From: Planctomycetota bacterium
GTDB taxonomy: Bacteria > Planctomycetota > UBA1135 > GCA-002686595
DNA: 64,000 bases
Direction: 5' to 3'
Assembly: GCA_009691855.1 (NCBI GenBank)
Contig: SIAI01000016.1
Coordinates: 1-64,000, forward strand
Shown: positions 42,618-51,385 of the stretch, one piece after another
Position numbering within the stretch: position 1 is the stretch's first letter
Layout of the letters: every line of letters starts with the position of its first letter
Program-made: the position numbers and the translations under genes
The notes under the pieces: generated by a model
Seen by the model: the letters and a program-made list of their open reading frames with translations, nothing else
What the model was told of the DNA's origin: nothing
The model's database searches: none

Positions 42618-43568
42618 GTGGCCGCCGACCTGTCACGGGCACGGATCGCGATCCTGGGCTGCGGCGCGGTGGGGGAGGCCTTGGCCGTCGAACTGGTTCT
42701 GCGCACTCGCCGTCACCGTCGCGTTCCCTTCCGCGGCGAGCTAGTGCTCTGGTCGCGCTCGCGGGCGAGCGTTCGGCGCTGCCGCAAGGCCTTGCTCGAG
42801 ATCTCCCCGCGGCGGGGCGCCCCGGTCAAGGCCGCGCCGAGCCTGAGTGAGGCCGTGCGCGGAGCGGACGTCGTGCTCGTGTGCGTCTCCGACGACGCGC
42901 TCGTCGCCACGACCTTGGACGTCGGCCGAGCTGTGGCCTCGCAGCGAGTGAAGCCGGTCTTGCTTCTGAGCAGCGGATACCAACCGCTTGCGCCGTTGCG
43001 CGCCCGTCTCGGTCGCGGGATCGCCCTCGGCCGCCTCCATCCGTTGGTGCCGGTGCTGCCCGGGTCGGCAGCCAACGCCAGGACTCTCCAATGTGACCCC
43101 TTCGGGATCGAGGGCGACCTGCGCGCTCAGCGGGCCGCGCGCAGCCTGCTGCGGCACTGGGACGGAAGCGCAGTCCGGCTCGAGCCGGGGCATTCTGCGG
43201 AATACCACGCGGGAGCGGCGCTCCTTGGTGGTGGGATCGTTGCGCTATTCGCCTTGGCCGAGGAGCTCATGGCTCCGGCGGTGCGGTCGCGCCGCGCACT
43301 GCGCGATGCTCTCGAGTGGTTTGCCTCGGAGAACGTCACCAATGCCAGCCGGGAGCCGCGCCGCGCGCTGACCGGGCCGCTTGCGCGCGGCGCAGCGGAC
43401 ACGGTGCGCGGCCATCTGCGCGCCATGGGGCGTGTGCCGCACGCACGCGCCGCCTACGTCGCGCTGGGCGATGTCATGCTCTCTCTGGCGCACGCGCGCG
43501 GCTCGCTCGACGCTGCGGCGGAGCGGCGCCTTCGGAAGCTGCTCAGAGGTCGCACGCGCGCGCGCTAG
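42618..43568 (+). CDS. Rossmann-fold DUF2520 protein
   Basis: A 316-residue protein with GTG start. An N-terminal NAD(P)-binding fold (IAILGCGAVGEALAVEL, DVVLVCVSDDALVAT) is followed by LHPLVPVLPG and a helical C-terminal half (about 165-310, EYHAGAALLGGGIVALFALA). This is the arrangement of the Rossmann-like plus DUF2520 family, distantly related to ketopantoate reductase and pyrroline-5-carboxylate reductase. Such genes are often near panC or folK, as here, but no reaction is firmly established. TAGAGT ends seven bases before the GTG. Confidence 0.8.
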   Translation: MAADLSRARIAILGCGAVGEALAVELVLRTRRHRRVPFRGELVLWSRSRASVRRCRKALLEISPRRGAPVKAAPSLSEAVRGADVVLVCVSDDALVATTLDVGRAVASQRVKPVLLLSSGYQPLAPLRARLGRGIALGRLHPLVPVLPGSAANARTLQCDPFGIEGDLRAQRAARSLLRHWDGSAVRLEPGHSAEYHAGAALLGGGIVALFALAEELMAPAVRSRRALRDALEWFASENVTNASREPRRALTGPLARGAADTVRGHLRAMGRVPHARAAYVALGDVMLSLAHARGSLDAAAERRLRKLLRGRTRAR

Positions 43569-43580
43569 CATCTTGCGCCC

Positions 43581-45107
43581 GTGGCCATCGTCGTCTCGCA
43601 CATCGACTCCGACTTCGACGCGCTGTGCGCGCGCGCGCTGCGCCAGCAGCCGCTCTCGGACCTGATCGAGCTGCGCCTGGACCGCAGCGGTCACCCGGGC
43701 AAGGAGCGCCTGCGCGCCTTCTGCAAGCAGGCCAAGAAGCCCGTGATCGTCGCCTGCCACGGGCGCGAGGCCTTCGGCGAGCGCGAGCGGGATCCGGGCG
43801 AGCGGTGTGAGCTCCTGCACGACGCGGCCGAGGCCGGGGCGCGCTTCGTGGACGTCGACTGGTCGCTGGCGCTCGAGCTCGGCGAGGTGCGCGCGCCGTG
43901 CCATCGCATCGTCTCGCGCCACGTGCTCGACGGGACGCCCGAGGATCTCGCCGCGCTGCACGAGGAAGTGCAGGCCGTGCTCGGCGAGGGCGACGTCACC
44001 AAGCTCGTCACCCACGCACGGAGCTGCGAGGACGGCATGCGCCTCTTGGCGTGGCTGGCGACGACCAAGGGCGTGATCGCCTTCTGCTCGGGCGCGGCGG
44101 GCTCCTTCACGCGCGTGCTGGCGCCGATCTTCGGTTCGCCCTTCACCTACTGCGCCAGCGCGCTCCTGCCGGGCGAGCCGGCGGGCGAGGCGACGGCGCC
44201 CGGCCAGTGGCGCGTGAACGACTTCCTGGCCGCGCTGCCGCCGGGCGGCATCAGCCAGGAGACGGCCATCTTCGGCGTGGTGGGGCGGCCGATCGGGCAC
44301 TCGCTCTCGCCACGCGTGCAGGGCATGGCCTTCAAGGCGGCCAAGCTCGACGCACTGTACGTGGCCTTCGAACCGACCGAGCTCGAGTCCTTCCTGGCCC
44401 TCGCCCACGCGCCGAACTTCCGTGGCTTCTCGGTCACCGCGCCCTTCAAGCAGGACGCCTTGCGCCTGTCGGTCCTGCACGACGAGGCCAGCCGCCGCGC
44501 GGGCGCGGTCAACACGCTGCTGCGCGATCGCGCCGGCTGGAAGGGCGCGAACACGGACGTACCGGCGGTGCGCGAGACGCTCACGCAGGCCTTCCACCTG
44601 CATGCGCGCGCCGGCGGCCGGCCGGCGCGGATCGCCGGGGCGCAGGTGTTGGTGCTCGGCGCCGGCGGCGCGGCGCGCGCGGTGGTGCACGCGGCACGCT
44701 CGCTGGACGCGCGCGTCAGCGTGGCCGCGCGCGACTATTCGTGCGCGCGCGAGCTGGCCGAGGAGCTCTCCTGCGCGGCGCTGGAGTGGAGCGCGATCCC
44801 CACGCACGCGCACGACGTGCTGGTGAACACGACGCCGGTCGGCTCGGCTGCGAGCGGCGTGGACGCAACGCCGATTCCGCCCGAATGGCTGCGGCCGGGC
44901 ACGCTGGTGCTCGACGCCGTGTACCGGCCGATCCGCACGGCCCTGCTGGCCGCGGCCCATGCGCGCGGCTGCACCCCCGTGCCCGGCGGCGAGTGGTTCG
45001 TGCGTCAGGCCGCGCTGCAGTTTCGCCTGTTCACGCAGCAGGAGCCCGACCTGGCGCTCCTGCGGCACGCGTTCGAGCACGCCCTGACCGGCGCGGCGCG
45101 CTCGTGA
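43581..45107 (+). CDS. aroDE: Bifunctional 3-dehydroquinate dehydratase/shikimate dehydrogenase
   Basis: A 508-residue fusion with GTG start. Residues ~1-220 are a type I dehydroquinase: LIELRLDRS, the catalytic His in IVSRHVLDGTP and the Schiff-base Lys in DVTKLVTHA. Residues ~228-508 are a shikimate dehydrogenase: GVVGRPIGHSLSPRVQGMAF, the catalytic Lys in VTAPFKQDA, GANTDVPAVR, and the NADP loop VLGAGGAARAV. It catalyses two consecutive steps of chorismate synthesis. The same fusion is known in plants and some bacteria, including chlamydiae and planctomycetes. aroK follows with a GTGA overlap, so three steps sit together. Confidence 0.95.
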   Translation: MAIVVSHIDSDFDALCARALRQQPLSDLIELRLDRSGHPGKERLRAFCKQAKKPVIVACHGREAFGERERDPGERCELLHDAAEAGARFVDVDWSLALELGEVRAPCHRIVSRHVLDGTPEDLAALHEEVQAVLGEGDVTKLVTHARSCEDGMRLLAWLATTKGVIAFCSGAAGSFTRVLAPIFGSPFTYCASALLPGEPAGEATAPGQWRVNDFLAALPPGGISQETAIFGVVGRPIGHSLSPRVQGMAFKAAKLDALYVAFEPTELESFLALAHAPNFRGFSVTAPFKQDALRLSVLHDEASRRAGAVNTLLRDRAGWKGANTDVPAVRETLTQAFHLHARAGGRPARIAGAQVLVLGAGGAARAVVHAARSLDARVSVAARDYSCARELAEELSCAALEWSAIPTHAHDVLVNTTPVGSAASGVDATPIPPEWLRPGTLVLDAVYRPIRTALLAAAHARGCTPVPGGEWFVRQAALQFRLFTQQEPDLALLRHAFEHALTGAARS

Positions 45108-45664
45108 GCACACCTGCTCGGCGGGACACGCTCGCGCTGCTCGGTCTGCGCTGCAGCGGCAAGAGCACGGTCGGCCGACTGCTCGCCAGCGCCCTCGGGC
45201 GGCCGTTCGTCGACCTGGACGAGGAGGTCCTGCGCCTCGGTCGCTACGCGGGCTGGCGCGTGGACTCGGTGGGCGAGCTGCTCGTACGCGCCGGGACGGC
45301 CGTCTTTCGCGACCTGGAGGCTTCCGCTCTGCGGCGCGCGCTCGAGCCCGCGCCGCACACGGTCGTCGCCACAGGCGGGGGCGTGGTCGAGCGCGCCGAC
45401 AACCGCGCCTGGCTGGCGCGCGCGGCGCGCTGCGTGTTCCTGTCCGTGCCCGTGGAGCGTCTGGCCGAGCGATTGCGGGCTGATCCCAGCCCCCGTCCGC
45501 CTCTGCTGGGGGGCGCCGATCCGGCGGCCGAGCTCGCGCAGCTCCTCGCCCAGCGCGAGCCCCTGTACCGCGGCCTGGCCGAGCTCGTGATCGAATGTGG
45601 CGCGGACGTGCCGGCCGCGGTCGCGGCGCGCGTGTGCAGCGCACTCGCCGCGCGCGCACACTGA
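45104..45664 (+). CDS. aroK: Shikimate kinase
   Basis: A 186-residue kinase with GTG start overlapping aroDE. The P-loop is LGLRCSGKSTVGRLLA, followed by FVDLDEEVLR, the shikimate-binding arginine region GTAVFRDLEASALRR, and ATGGGVV. The lid region has RLRADPSPRPPLLGG. It phosphorylates shikimate at the 3-hydroxyl. A slightly longer segment between DLDEEV and the next motif (RYAGWRVDSVGELL) is the only odd part. It ends the operon; no terminator is obvious before 45753. Confidence 0.95.
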   Translation: MSTPARRDTLALLGLRCSGKSTVGRLLASALGRPFVDLDEEVLRLGRYAGWRVDSVGELLVRAGTAVFRDLEASALRRALEPAPHTVVATGGGVVERADNRAWLARAARCVFLSVPVERLAERLRADPSPRPPLLGGADPAAELAQLLAQREPLYRGLAELVIECGADVPAAVAARVCSALAARAH

Positions 45665-45752
45665 GCCGTTCCGCCAGCCGCTCGAGGCGCTCTTGGCCGC
45701 CGCGTCCGAGGTTCTGGAGCGAATCCGCTCCGGAACAGGCGGGAATCGCCCG

Positions 45753-48350
45753 ATGTCGATCCGTAGCATCCGCTGGGTCCCCATGGGTGGTTCCATCCCG
45801 CTCCTCACCGCGCTCGCTCGGGCCGTCCTCGTCGCGGGCCTGCTCGTGGGCTGCGGCGTGCGCGGAACCGGCAGCCCGCTGCGGGCCGAGGAGCGTGCGC
45901 CGGCCGAGGCCTTCGAGATCCGCGTGTGGCGCGCGGGCCGCGGCCTGCCCCCCGGCCTCTCGGCGGCGCGTCAGGCCGAGCTCGAGAACGAGCGCACGCA
46001 GGCCATCGAGGATCTGGTCCGACGGCTGACTCGCGAGGAGGAAGGGCGTCTGGAAGTCTGGCTGAGCAGCGCGAGCACGCCCGACGAGCTGTGGGGGGCC
46101 GCGGCCGGAACGATCGCGGCGCTGCAACGCTACGAGCTGTCGTCGCTGCTGCTCCCGGCGCTCGAGCCGCTGGCGTCTCCTGCGCGGGCCGTGGCGGCGC
46201 GCGAGGCCCTGCACGCGCTGTACGGACGCTGGTTCACGCGTCCGGCCGAGCTCGAACCCTACTTGGCCAGCGTCTCCGGCGGCGCCGGCACACGGCTCTT
46301 GCTCGCGGCCAGCATGGACGAGGAGGGGCGCGCGCGCGAACGCCTGCTGAGCGACCTCGCGCATCGTCCGGAGGGCGCGGCCGCCTGGCTCCAGGACCCC
46401 GATCCGCGCGTGCGCTCCGGCGCGGCGCGCGTGCTGGGTCAGGTCTTCGCGAGCGAGACGGGCGACACTCCCTCGACGCTCGAAGGACTGGTGGCGCACC
46501 TGGAGGGCGAGGCGGACCCGCAGGCGTTCCACGACGGCCTGTTGGCCTGTCTCACGCCGCTGGAGCGTGCTCCCGCCGATCAGCCGCTCTCGCTGCGCCT
46601 ACGCGCGCTCTTGGTCGAGATCGCGCGCGCCGAGGGCGAACCGCGCACGCTGTCGGCGGCCCAGGCCCTGGCGCGCGTTCCCTGGCGCGTGGAGGGTCCG
46701 CGCGACCTCGGACACGTGCTCACGGCCATCGAGGCCTTATCGACGATGCTGCGCGGCGAGCTCGCCGCCGATCAGCGCCGCGGGGCTAGCGACCCGGACC
46801 CGACGGTGGCCGTCATCGCCGCCCTGCGCGAGCTGAGCGCGCAGGCCAGTGCGAGCGGGATGGCGAACGCGCTCAAGAGCGGTACGACGCGCGATGCGCT
46901 GTTCGCCGTGCTGCGTGACGCGGGGCAATCGGAAGCCGTGTGCGCGGCTGCGGCGGCGGCCCTGGGGCCGCTGGCGCGGGCCGCGGACGCTCCGACGCTG
47001 GCCGCAGTGCTCAGCGATCCCGCCGTGAGCGCACCCGTCAAGCACGCGCTGCTCGGTTCTCTGCGCGCGGTGCTGGTCGAACTCGACGTCGGTGGCCAGG
47101 GCACCGGAGCCCTGCTGCAAGCCGTGGCCGAGCTCACCGGAGCCCGGGACGCCGACGTACGCCGCCGCGCGCTCGCGTTGTGCGCCGATCCGGCCCTGGA
47201 AAGCCAGGTACGCCGCCTCGATCCCGCCTTCCTGCTGGCACGCCTCGAGCACGAGGACGGGCGCGAGTCGACGCTCGAGCTGTTGCGTTTGCTGCAGCGC
47301 TTCGCGCGACCGGACATGCTGCCGGCGCTGCTCTCCTTGCGCACGTTCGACGGTCTGTGTGCCGATCCAGCCACGCTGGAGGAGGTCGCCGGGCTGCTTC
47401 AGCGCCTGTGCGTGCGCTCTGCGCGCAACGCGATGAACGCGGCCGCGCGCTTGGCCGCCGTGCCGGCCGAGGAGACCAGCCTCGCGCGGCTGCGGCACGC
47501 GCTGGCGTTGGTGGCGGCGCTCGACGACCCGGCCGCCTACGAGCTCTACCCGCGCGAGCACGTCGCGATCCTCGAATGGGTCTGGCACGTGGTGGGCGCC
47601 GGAGTCGCAGCTCGCGAGCTCGTTCCGCAGGGATTGGCCTTCGAGCAGCGTGTGCTCGAGGTACACGTCTCGCGCGCTGAGAAGGCCGAGGGCGAGACCG
47701 GCGCGCTGGGCACCTTCGAAACCGCGCACCTCACCGCCCTGCTGCGCGCGGACTTGTTCCTGGGCGGAGTCGGGCGCGGCTCGAAGCCTCAGGTGGAAGC
47801 GGCCTTCGAGAACGCCTTCGGGCTCGCCGACCGCCCGGAGCTGCGCATGCTTGTGCTGCGCGACCGCGCGCGCTATCGCGCTGCGGCCAACGAGTGCGTC
47901 AAGGCCTTGAGTGACTACCGGCGTCTGGCGGAGCTTGGAACGGCCGCCGACTCCTGGTTGGGCATCCCGGATCTGCGCTCGGCGGTCGAACTCCTCGGTC
48001 GGCTCGACGAGGGCGGTGGCCAGGCGCGTTCGGCCAGCGCGGGCGAGGCCAGCGATCTCCTGCGCCGGATCACAGCGCGCGCGGCGTGGCGCGCCGAGCC
48101 GGCCTCGGTGCGCATGCAGGATCTGCGCGACTGGGCGCGCTCGGCCCTCGATTCGCGAGACCTCGAGCGCCTGCGGGCCGTGGAAGCAGCCCTGGCAGAC
48201 TTGCCCCTGACCCAGCTGGAGACCCAGGCCGAGCGCGAACCCTCTCCGCTGTGGTTGGGGCTGACGCGCGAGGCCAGCTGGTTCCAGGAACTCCTCGATC
48301 TGCGCGCGCGCATTCGCATGGGGTTGCGCGACCTCGAAGCAGCGGGCTAG
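45753..48350 (+). CDS. HEAT-repeat-like lipoprotein
   Basis: An 865-residue protein. ATG 45753 (another ATG at 45783 is possible) gives a signal with lipobox LLVGC near residue 37. The rest is helical repeat, including VRSGAARVLGQVFA, LCAAAAAALGPLARAADAP and DVRRRALALCADPALESQVR, consistent with HEAT/Armadillo scaffolds; the last third has TPR-like helices (CVKALSDYRRLAELGTAADS). No catalytic domain is recognised. It is probably anchored to a membrane lipid and facing the periplasm. It stands alone between the aro operon and the tRNA gene. Confidence 0.7.
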   Translation: MSIRSIRWVPMGGSIPLLTALARAVLVAGLLVGCGVRGTGSPLRAEERAPAEAFEIRVWRAGRGLPPGLSAARQAELENERTQAIEDLVRRLTREEEGRLEVWLSSASTPDELWGAAAGTIAALQRYELSSLLLPALEPLASPARAVAAREALHALYGRWFTRPAELEPYLASVSGGAGTRLLLAASMDEEGRARERLLSDLAHRPEGAAAWLQDPDPRVRSGAARVLGQVFASETGDTPSTLEGLVAHLEGEADPQAFHDGLLACLTPLERAPADQPLSLRLRALLVEIARAEGEPRTLSAAQALARVPWRVEGPRDLGHVLTAIEALSTMLRGELAADQRRGASDPDPTVAVIAALRELSAQASASGMANALKSGTTRDALFAVLRDAGQSEAVCAAAAAALGPLARAADAPTLAAVLSDPAVSAPVKHALLGSLRAVLVELDVGGQGTGALLQAVAELTGARDADVRRRALALCADPALESQVRRLDPAFLLARLEHEDGRESTLELLRLLQRFARPDMLPALLSLRTFDGLCADPATLEEVAGLLQRLCVRSARNAMNAAARLAAVPAEETSLARLRHALALVAALDDPAAYELYPREHVAILEWVWHVVGAGVAARELVPQGLAFEQRVLEVHVSRAEKAEGETGALGTFETAHLTALLRADLFLGGVGRGSKPQVEAAFENAFGLADRPELRMLVLRDRARYRAAANECVKALSDYRRLAELGTAADSWLGIPDLRSAVELLGRLDEGGGQARSASAGEASDLLRRITARAAWRAEPASVRMQDLRDWARSALDSRDLERLRAVEAALADLPLTQLETQAEREPSPLWLGLTREASWFQELLDLRARIRMGLRDLEAAG

Positions 48351-48407
48351 GGCCGAGCACAGCGGTTTGGCGGGGGGGCTTGTGCGACAACTCGACGAAG
48401 AGCATCG

Positions 48408-48435
48408 TTGACTCTGCTCCTCCAAGCCCTACACT
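48408..48435 (+). promoter_or_regulatory. Sigma-70-type promoter of tRNA-fMet
   Basis: TTGACT (48408-48413) and TACACT (48430-48435) are spaced by 16 bases. Transcription would start near 48442, a few bases before the mature tRNA 5' end. This is among the best -35/-10 pairs in the window. Confidence 0.75.
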
Positions 48436-48447
48436 GACCCCACAAAT

Positions 48448-48524
48448 CGCGGGGTGGAGCAGTCTGGCAGCTCGTCGGGCTCATAACCCGGAGGTCGCAG
48501 GTTCGAATCCTGCCCCCGCTACCA
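48448..48524 (+). tRNA. Initiator tRNA-fMet (CAT anticodon)
   Basis: A 77-nt cloverleaf with encoded CCA. The acceptor stem CGCGGGG pairs with CCCCGC, leaving the first position unpaired as in initiators. The anticodon stem has the three G-C pairs of initiator tRNAs (CGGG-CTCATAA-CCCG), and the T arm is GCAGGTTCGAATCCTGC. The mismatch is C1xT72 rather than the usual C1xA72 of bacterial tRNA-fMet. Unformylated elongator Met-tRNA is excluded by the GGG/CCC stem and the unpaired first position. Confidence 0.95.
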
Positions 48525-48530
48525 ATGTGG

Positions 48531-48558
48531 AAGGCCCAGGCGGGGCCTTCTTTCGTTT
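48531..48558 (+). terminator. Intrinsic terminator after tRNA-fMet
   Basis: A 7-bp stem AAGGCCC/GGGCCTT with a 5-nt loop is followed by CTTTCGTTT. It lies 6 bp past the CCA end. The best plus-strand intrinsic terminator in the window. Confidence 0.75.
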
Positions 48559-48687
48559 CCGGGTGCTTGGGGGCGCGCTGGCGGCTCAGCCGAGGGCTGG
48601 CGCAGAGCGCGACCCGTACGCCCGGAGCCCGGAACAGCGTAGAATGTCCCGGATTCGCGTCGGGCCCTGGACGGCGCGCGAGCCCCC

Positions 48688-50619
48688 TTGTCCGTCCCGT
48701 CCGCACCCACTTCCGCGCCATCGGTGGCTGCCGAAGCCGCCCAGCGCGGGCATTCGTCGAGTCACGGCTCCCCCGGCGGCAAGCGCCTCCTGTGGCTGTC
48801 GTTCATGGCCCTGGGGGTCGTTTACGGCGACATCGGGACCAGCCCGCTGTACGCGCTCAAGGAGTGCTTCGCCCATGTCGGCATCCGGGCGGGGGAAGCG
48901 GCGGAGCCGGAGGTCTTCGGCATCCTCTCGCTGGTCTTCTGGGCCCTGATCGCGGTCGTCACGGTCAAGTACCTGATGATCATCCTGCGCGCCGACAACA
49001 ACGGTGAGGGCGGCGTGCTGGCGCTGGGGGCTCTGATCTCACGTACCCGCCCGCGGCGCGCGAAGGCCGCGCTCGTCGGCGTGGGCCTGTTCGGCGCCGC
49101 GCTGCTGTACGGCGACGGGATCATCACCCCGGCGATCACCGTGCTGTCGGCGTTCGAACTGCGCCCGAGCTTTCCGGCGGTGCCCTGTGCGCTGCTCGTG
49201 CTCACCGCCCTGTTCGTGATCCAGTCGCGCGGTACGGCGAGGGTCGCCAAGCTGTTCGGCCCTGTGATGGTGGTCTGGTTCCTGGTCCTGGCCGTGCTGG
49301 GGGGACGCCAGATCCTGCTGTACCCTCACGTGCTGGCCGCGCTGAATCCGTGGTGGGGGCTGCGCTTCTTGCTGGCCCACGGCACGGTCGGCTTCACGAC
49401 CCTGGGCGTGGTGTTCTTGGTCGTCACGGGGGCCGAGGCGCTGTACGCGGACATGGGGCACTTCGGCCCCAAGCCGATCCGTATGGCTTGGCTGCTGGTC
49501 GTGCTGCCGGCCCTGGGGCTGAACTACTTTGGGCAGGGCGCGTTGGTACTCGAGCATCCCGAGGCGGTCGACCATCCGTTCTTCGCGCTGGCCCCCGAGT
49601 GGTTCCAGATCCCGCTCTTCGTGCTGTCCGTCCTTGCCAGCATGATCGCCTCGCAGGCCGTCATCTCGGGCACTTTCTCGCTGACGCGCCAGGCGATCCA
49701 GCTCGGCTACGCGCCGCGCATGCGCGTGGTGCACACCTCGGCCGAGGAGATCGGGCAGATCTACATCCCCGAGATCAACTGGATGCTGATGGCGGCGACG
49801 CTCGGGTTGGTGCTCGGCTTCCGTTCCTCGAGCGAGCTCGCCTCGGCCTACGGCGTGGCGGTCACGACCACGATGCTGATCACCACCGTGCTGTTTTGCG
49901 TGGTCGCACGCGCGCACTTCGGCTGGCGTCGGCGCACGGCGGTGCTCGTGACCGTGCCGTTCCTGCTGGTCGACCTGGCGTTCTTCGGGGCCAACATCAG
50001 CAAGCTGGGGGGCGGGGCCTGGGTACCCTTGGCGGTTGGGCTGTCGGTCTACGTGATGATGTCAACCTGGCAGCGCGGGCGGGCACTCCTGGCCGAGCGT
50101 CTGCGCGCGACGCTGCCGAGCATCGAGGAGTTCATCCGCGTCGTGCAGCACGATCGCGTGCAGCGCGTTCCTGGCAAGGCGATCTTCTTGACCGGCAGCT
50201 CCGACCTCGCGCCCCCCAGTCTGCTGCACAACCTCAAGCACAATCAGATCGTGCACGCGGAGGTGGCCTTCCTCACGATCGAGACCGAAGACGTCCCGCG
50301 CGTCGGCGAGGAGCACCGTGCCGAGGTGCGCGCGCTCGGGGACGGTTTCTACAAGGTCACGGCGCGCTATGGATTCATGGAGGATCCGTCCGTGCCCGAG
50401 GTGCTCTTGGCCTGCGCGAAGCAGGGGATGGACTTCCCCCTAGAACAGGTCAGCTTCTTCCTCTCGCGCCAGCGCTTCCTGCCGCGCCACCAAAAAGCGA
50501 TGGGGCTCTGGCGTCAGCGCATCTTCAGCCTACTCACGCGCAACACCCTGGGCGCCACGGCCTACTTCCGCATTCCCCCCGGGCAAGTGGTGGAGCTGGG
50601 ATCCCAGGTTCAGTTCTGA
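48688..50619 (+). CDS. kup: Kup-family potassium uptake transporter
   Basis: A 643-residue membrane protein with TTG start. The Kup signature ALGVVYGDIGTSPLYALKE near residue 40 is followed by about twelve membrane helices, LLYGDGIITPAITVLSAFE, and a C-terminal cytoplasmic domain of ~180 residues. Kup proteins import K+ with protons. TAGAAT at 48640-48645 is a possible -10. An ATG at 48805 would delete the signature, so the TTG or a nearby start is required. A small perfect palindrome TGCCTGTTCAGGCA at 50631-50644 follows the stop. Confidence 0.93.
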   Translation: MSVPSAPTSAPSVAAEAAQRGHSSSHGSPGGKRLLWLSFMALGVVYGDIGTSPLYALKECFAHVGIRAGEAAEPEVFGILSLVFWALIAVVTVKYLMIILRADNNGEGGVLALGALISRTRPRRAKAALVGVGLFGAALLYGDGIITPAITVLSAFELRPSFPAVPCALLVLTALFVIQSRGTARVAKLFGPVMVVWFLVLAVLGGRQILLYPHVLAALNPWWGLRFLLAHGTVGFTTLGVVFLVVTGAEALYADMGHFGPKPIRMAWLLVVLPALGLNYFGQGALVLEHPEAVDHPFFALAPEWFQIPLFVLSVLASMIASQAVISGTFSLTRQAIQLGYAPRMRVVHTSAEEIGQIYIPEINWMLMAATLGLVLGFRSSSELASAYGVAVTTTMLITTVLFCVVARAHFGWRRRTAVLVTVPFLLVDLAFFGANISKLGGGAWVPLAVGLSVYVMMSTWQRGRALLAERLRATLPSIEEFIRVVQHDRVQRVPGKAIFLTGSSDLAPPSLLHNLKHNQIVHAEVAFLTIETEDVPRVGEEHRAEVRALGDGFYKVTARYGFMEDPSVPEVLLACAKQGMDFPLEQVSFFLSRQRFLPRHQKAMGLWRQRIFSLLTRNTLGATAYFRIPPGQVVELGSQVQF

Positions 50620-50637
50620 ACTCGGAGCCGTGCCTGT

Positions 50638-50817
50638 TCAGGCAACGCTCCGTCTCGGAGAGCCCCTGAGCGGCCGACGAGGGCGAGTGGTGACGTCCCC
50701 CGGGTGCAACCAGCGTCGTAGGAATGGCCAGCGGACCAGGGCCGCGAGCAGCGGATGACGCCGACGCAGGAACGGCAGCGGAGCGCACAAGGGGGCGCGG
50801 GAACGGGCTCGGTACAT
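50638..50817 (-). CDS. Possible small basic protein
   Basis: A 59-codon frame from ATG 50817 (GTG at 50820 just upstream) with a strong Shine-Dalgarno AAGGAG 9 bases before the ATG, unusual for this window. The product is Arg/Pro-rich (MYRARSRAPLCAPLPFLRRR) with a hydrophobic patch HPLLAALVRWPFL. It lies in the 269-bp gap between kup and the phosphatase gene, on the same strand as the phosphatase. No family is recognised. High GC gives many chance frames, so only the ribosome site argues for it. Confidence 0.3.
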   Translation of the reverse strand: MYRARSRAPLCAPLPFLRRRHPLLAALVRWPFLRRWLHPGDVTTRPRRPLRGSPRRSVA

Positions 50818-50888
50818 CACTCGGAACTCCTTGGGGAAGAGCCCCTACGGATGGCGCCCTTCGCTCTTCCAACGAGCGAACGCCTTTT

Positions 50889-51374
50889 TCAAGACCCGTG
50901 CGCATGGCGGAGATGCAGCACCAGTTCCTCGACACATCGCGCGAGACGCGCGAAGGTGCGTTCGAAGTCTGCGCCCTCGAGGACTGGATCGGCGATCTCT
51001 AAGGTCTCGCCGAGCACTCCGCTGAGCAGGAACGAGCGGCGCTGGAGCGCGGGCCAACTGGCGAGGGCTTGGAGGTGCATGCGCGACATGGCCAGGACCA
51101 GCGTTGCCTCGCCCAGCCCTGGAGCGATGTCGGCGATGTGGCCTGGACGGAAGGCGCGGATCTCGGCCGGCGACACGCCCCGCGCCTGGAGGGCGAGCGC
51201 GGTCTCGCGCAGCATACGGTCGTTGCGAAACAGGCTGGCCGCGGAACCGACCGGCAGGGGACAGCCTAGGTGCCGCGCGTACAGATCGGCGAAGGCCGAG
51301 CGCACCATGTTGCCCGAGCACAAAAACAAGATGCCGCGTGCCTCGGCGAGGCTGCGTTCGAGCAGCGGCTCCAC
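50889..51374 (-). CDS. Low-molecular-weight protein tyrosine phosphatase-like protein
   Basis: A 161-residue protein, GTG start at 51374, 11 bp after the stop of the propeller gene. The phosphate loop is LFLCSGNMVRSAFAD (C-x5-R-S) and the general-acid loop is EIADPVLEG. In most family members the loop reads CxGNxCRS; here the second cysteine, which protects the catalytic one by forming a disulfide, is Val. Such enzymes act on phosphotyrosine proteins, often kinases of exopolysaccharide export, or as arsenate reductases. Cotranscription with a secreted propeller protein does not identify a substrate. Confidence 0.8.
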   Translation of the reverse strand: MEPLLERSLAEARGILFLCSGNMVRSAFADLYARHLGCPLPVGSAASLFRNDRMLRETALALQARGVSPAEIRAFRPGHIADIAPGLGEATLVLAMSRMHLQALASWPALQRRSFLLSGVLGETLEIADPVLEGADFERTFARLARCVEELVLHLRHAHGS

Positions 51375-51385
51375 CGGCTCCCTTT

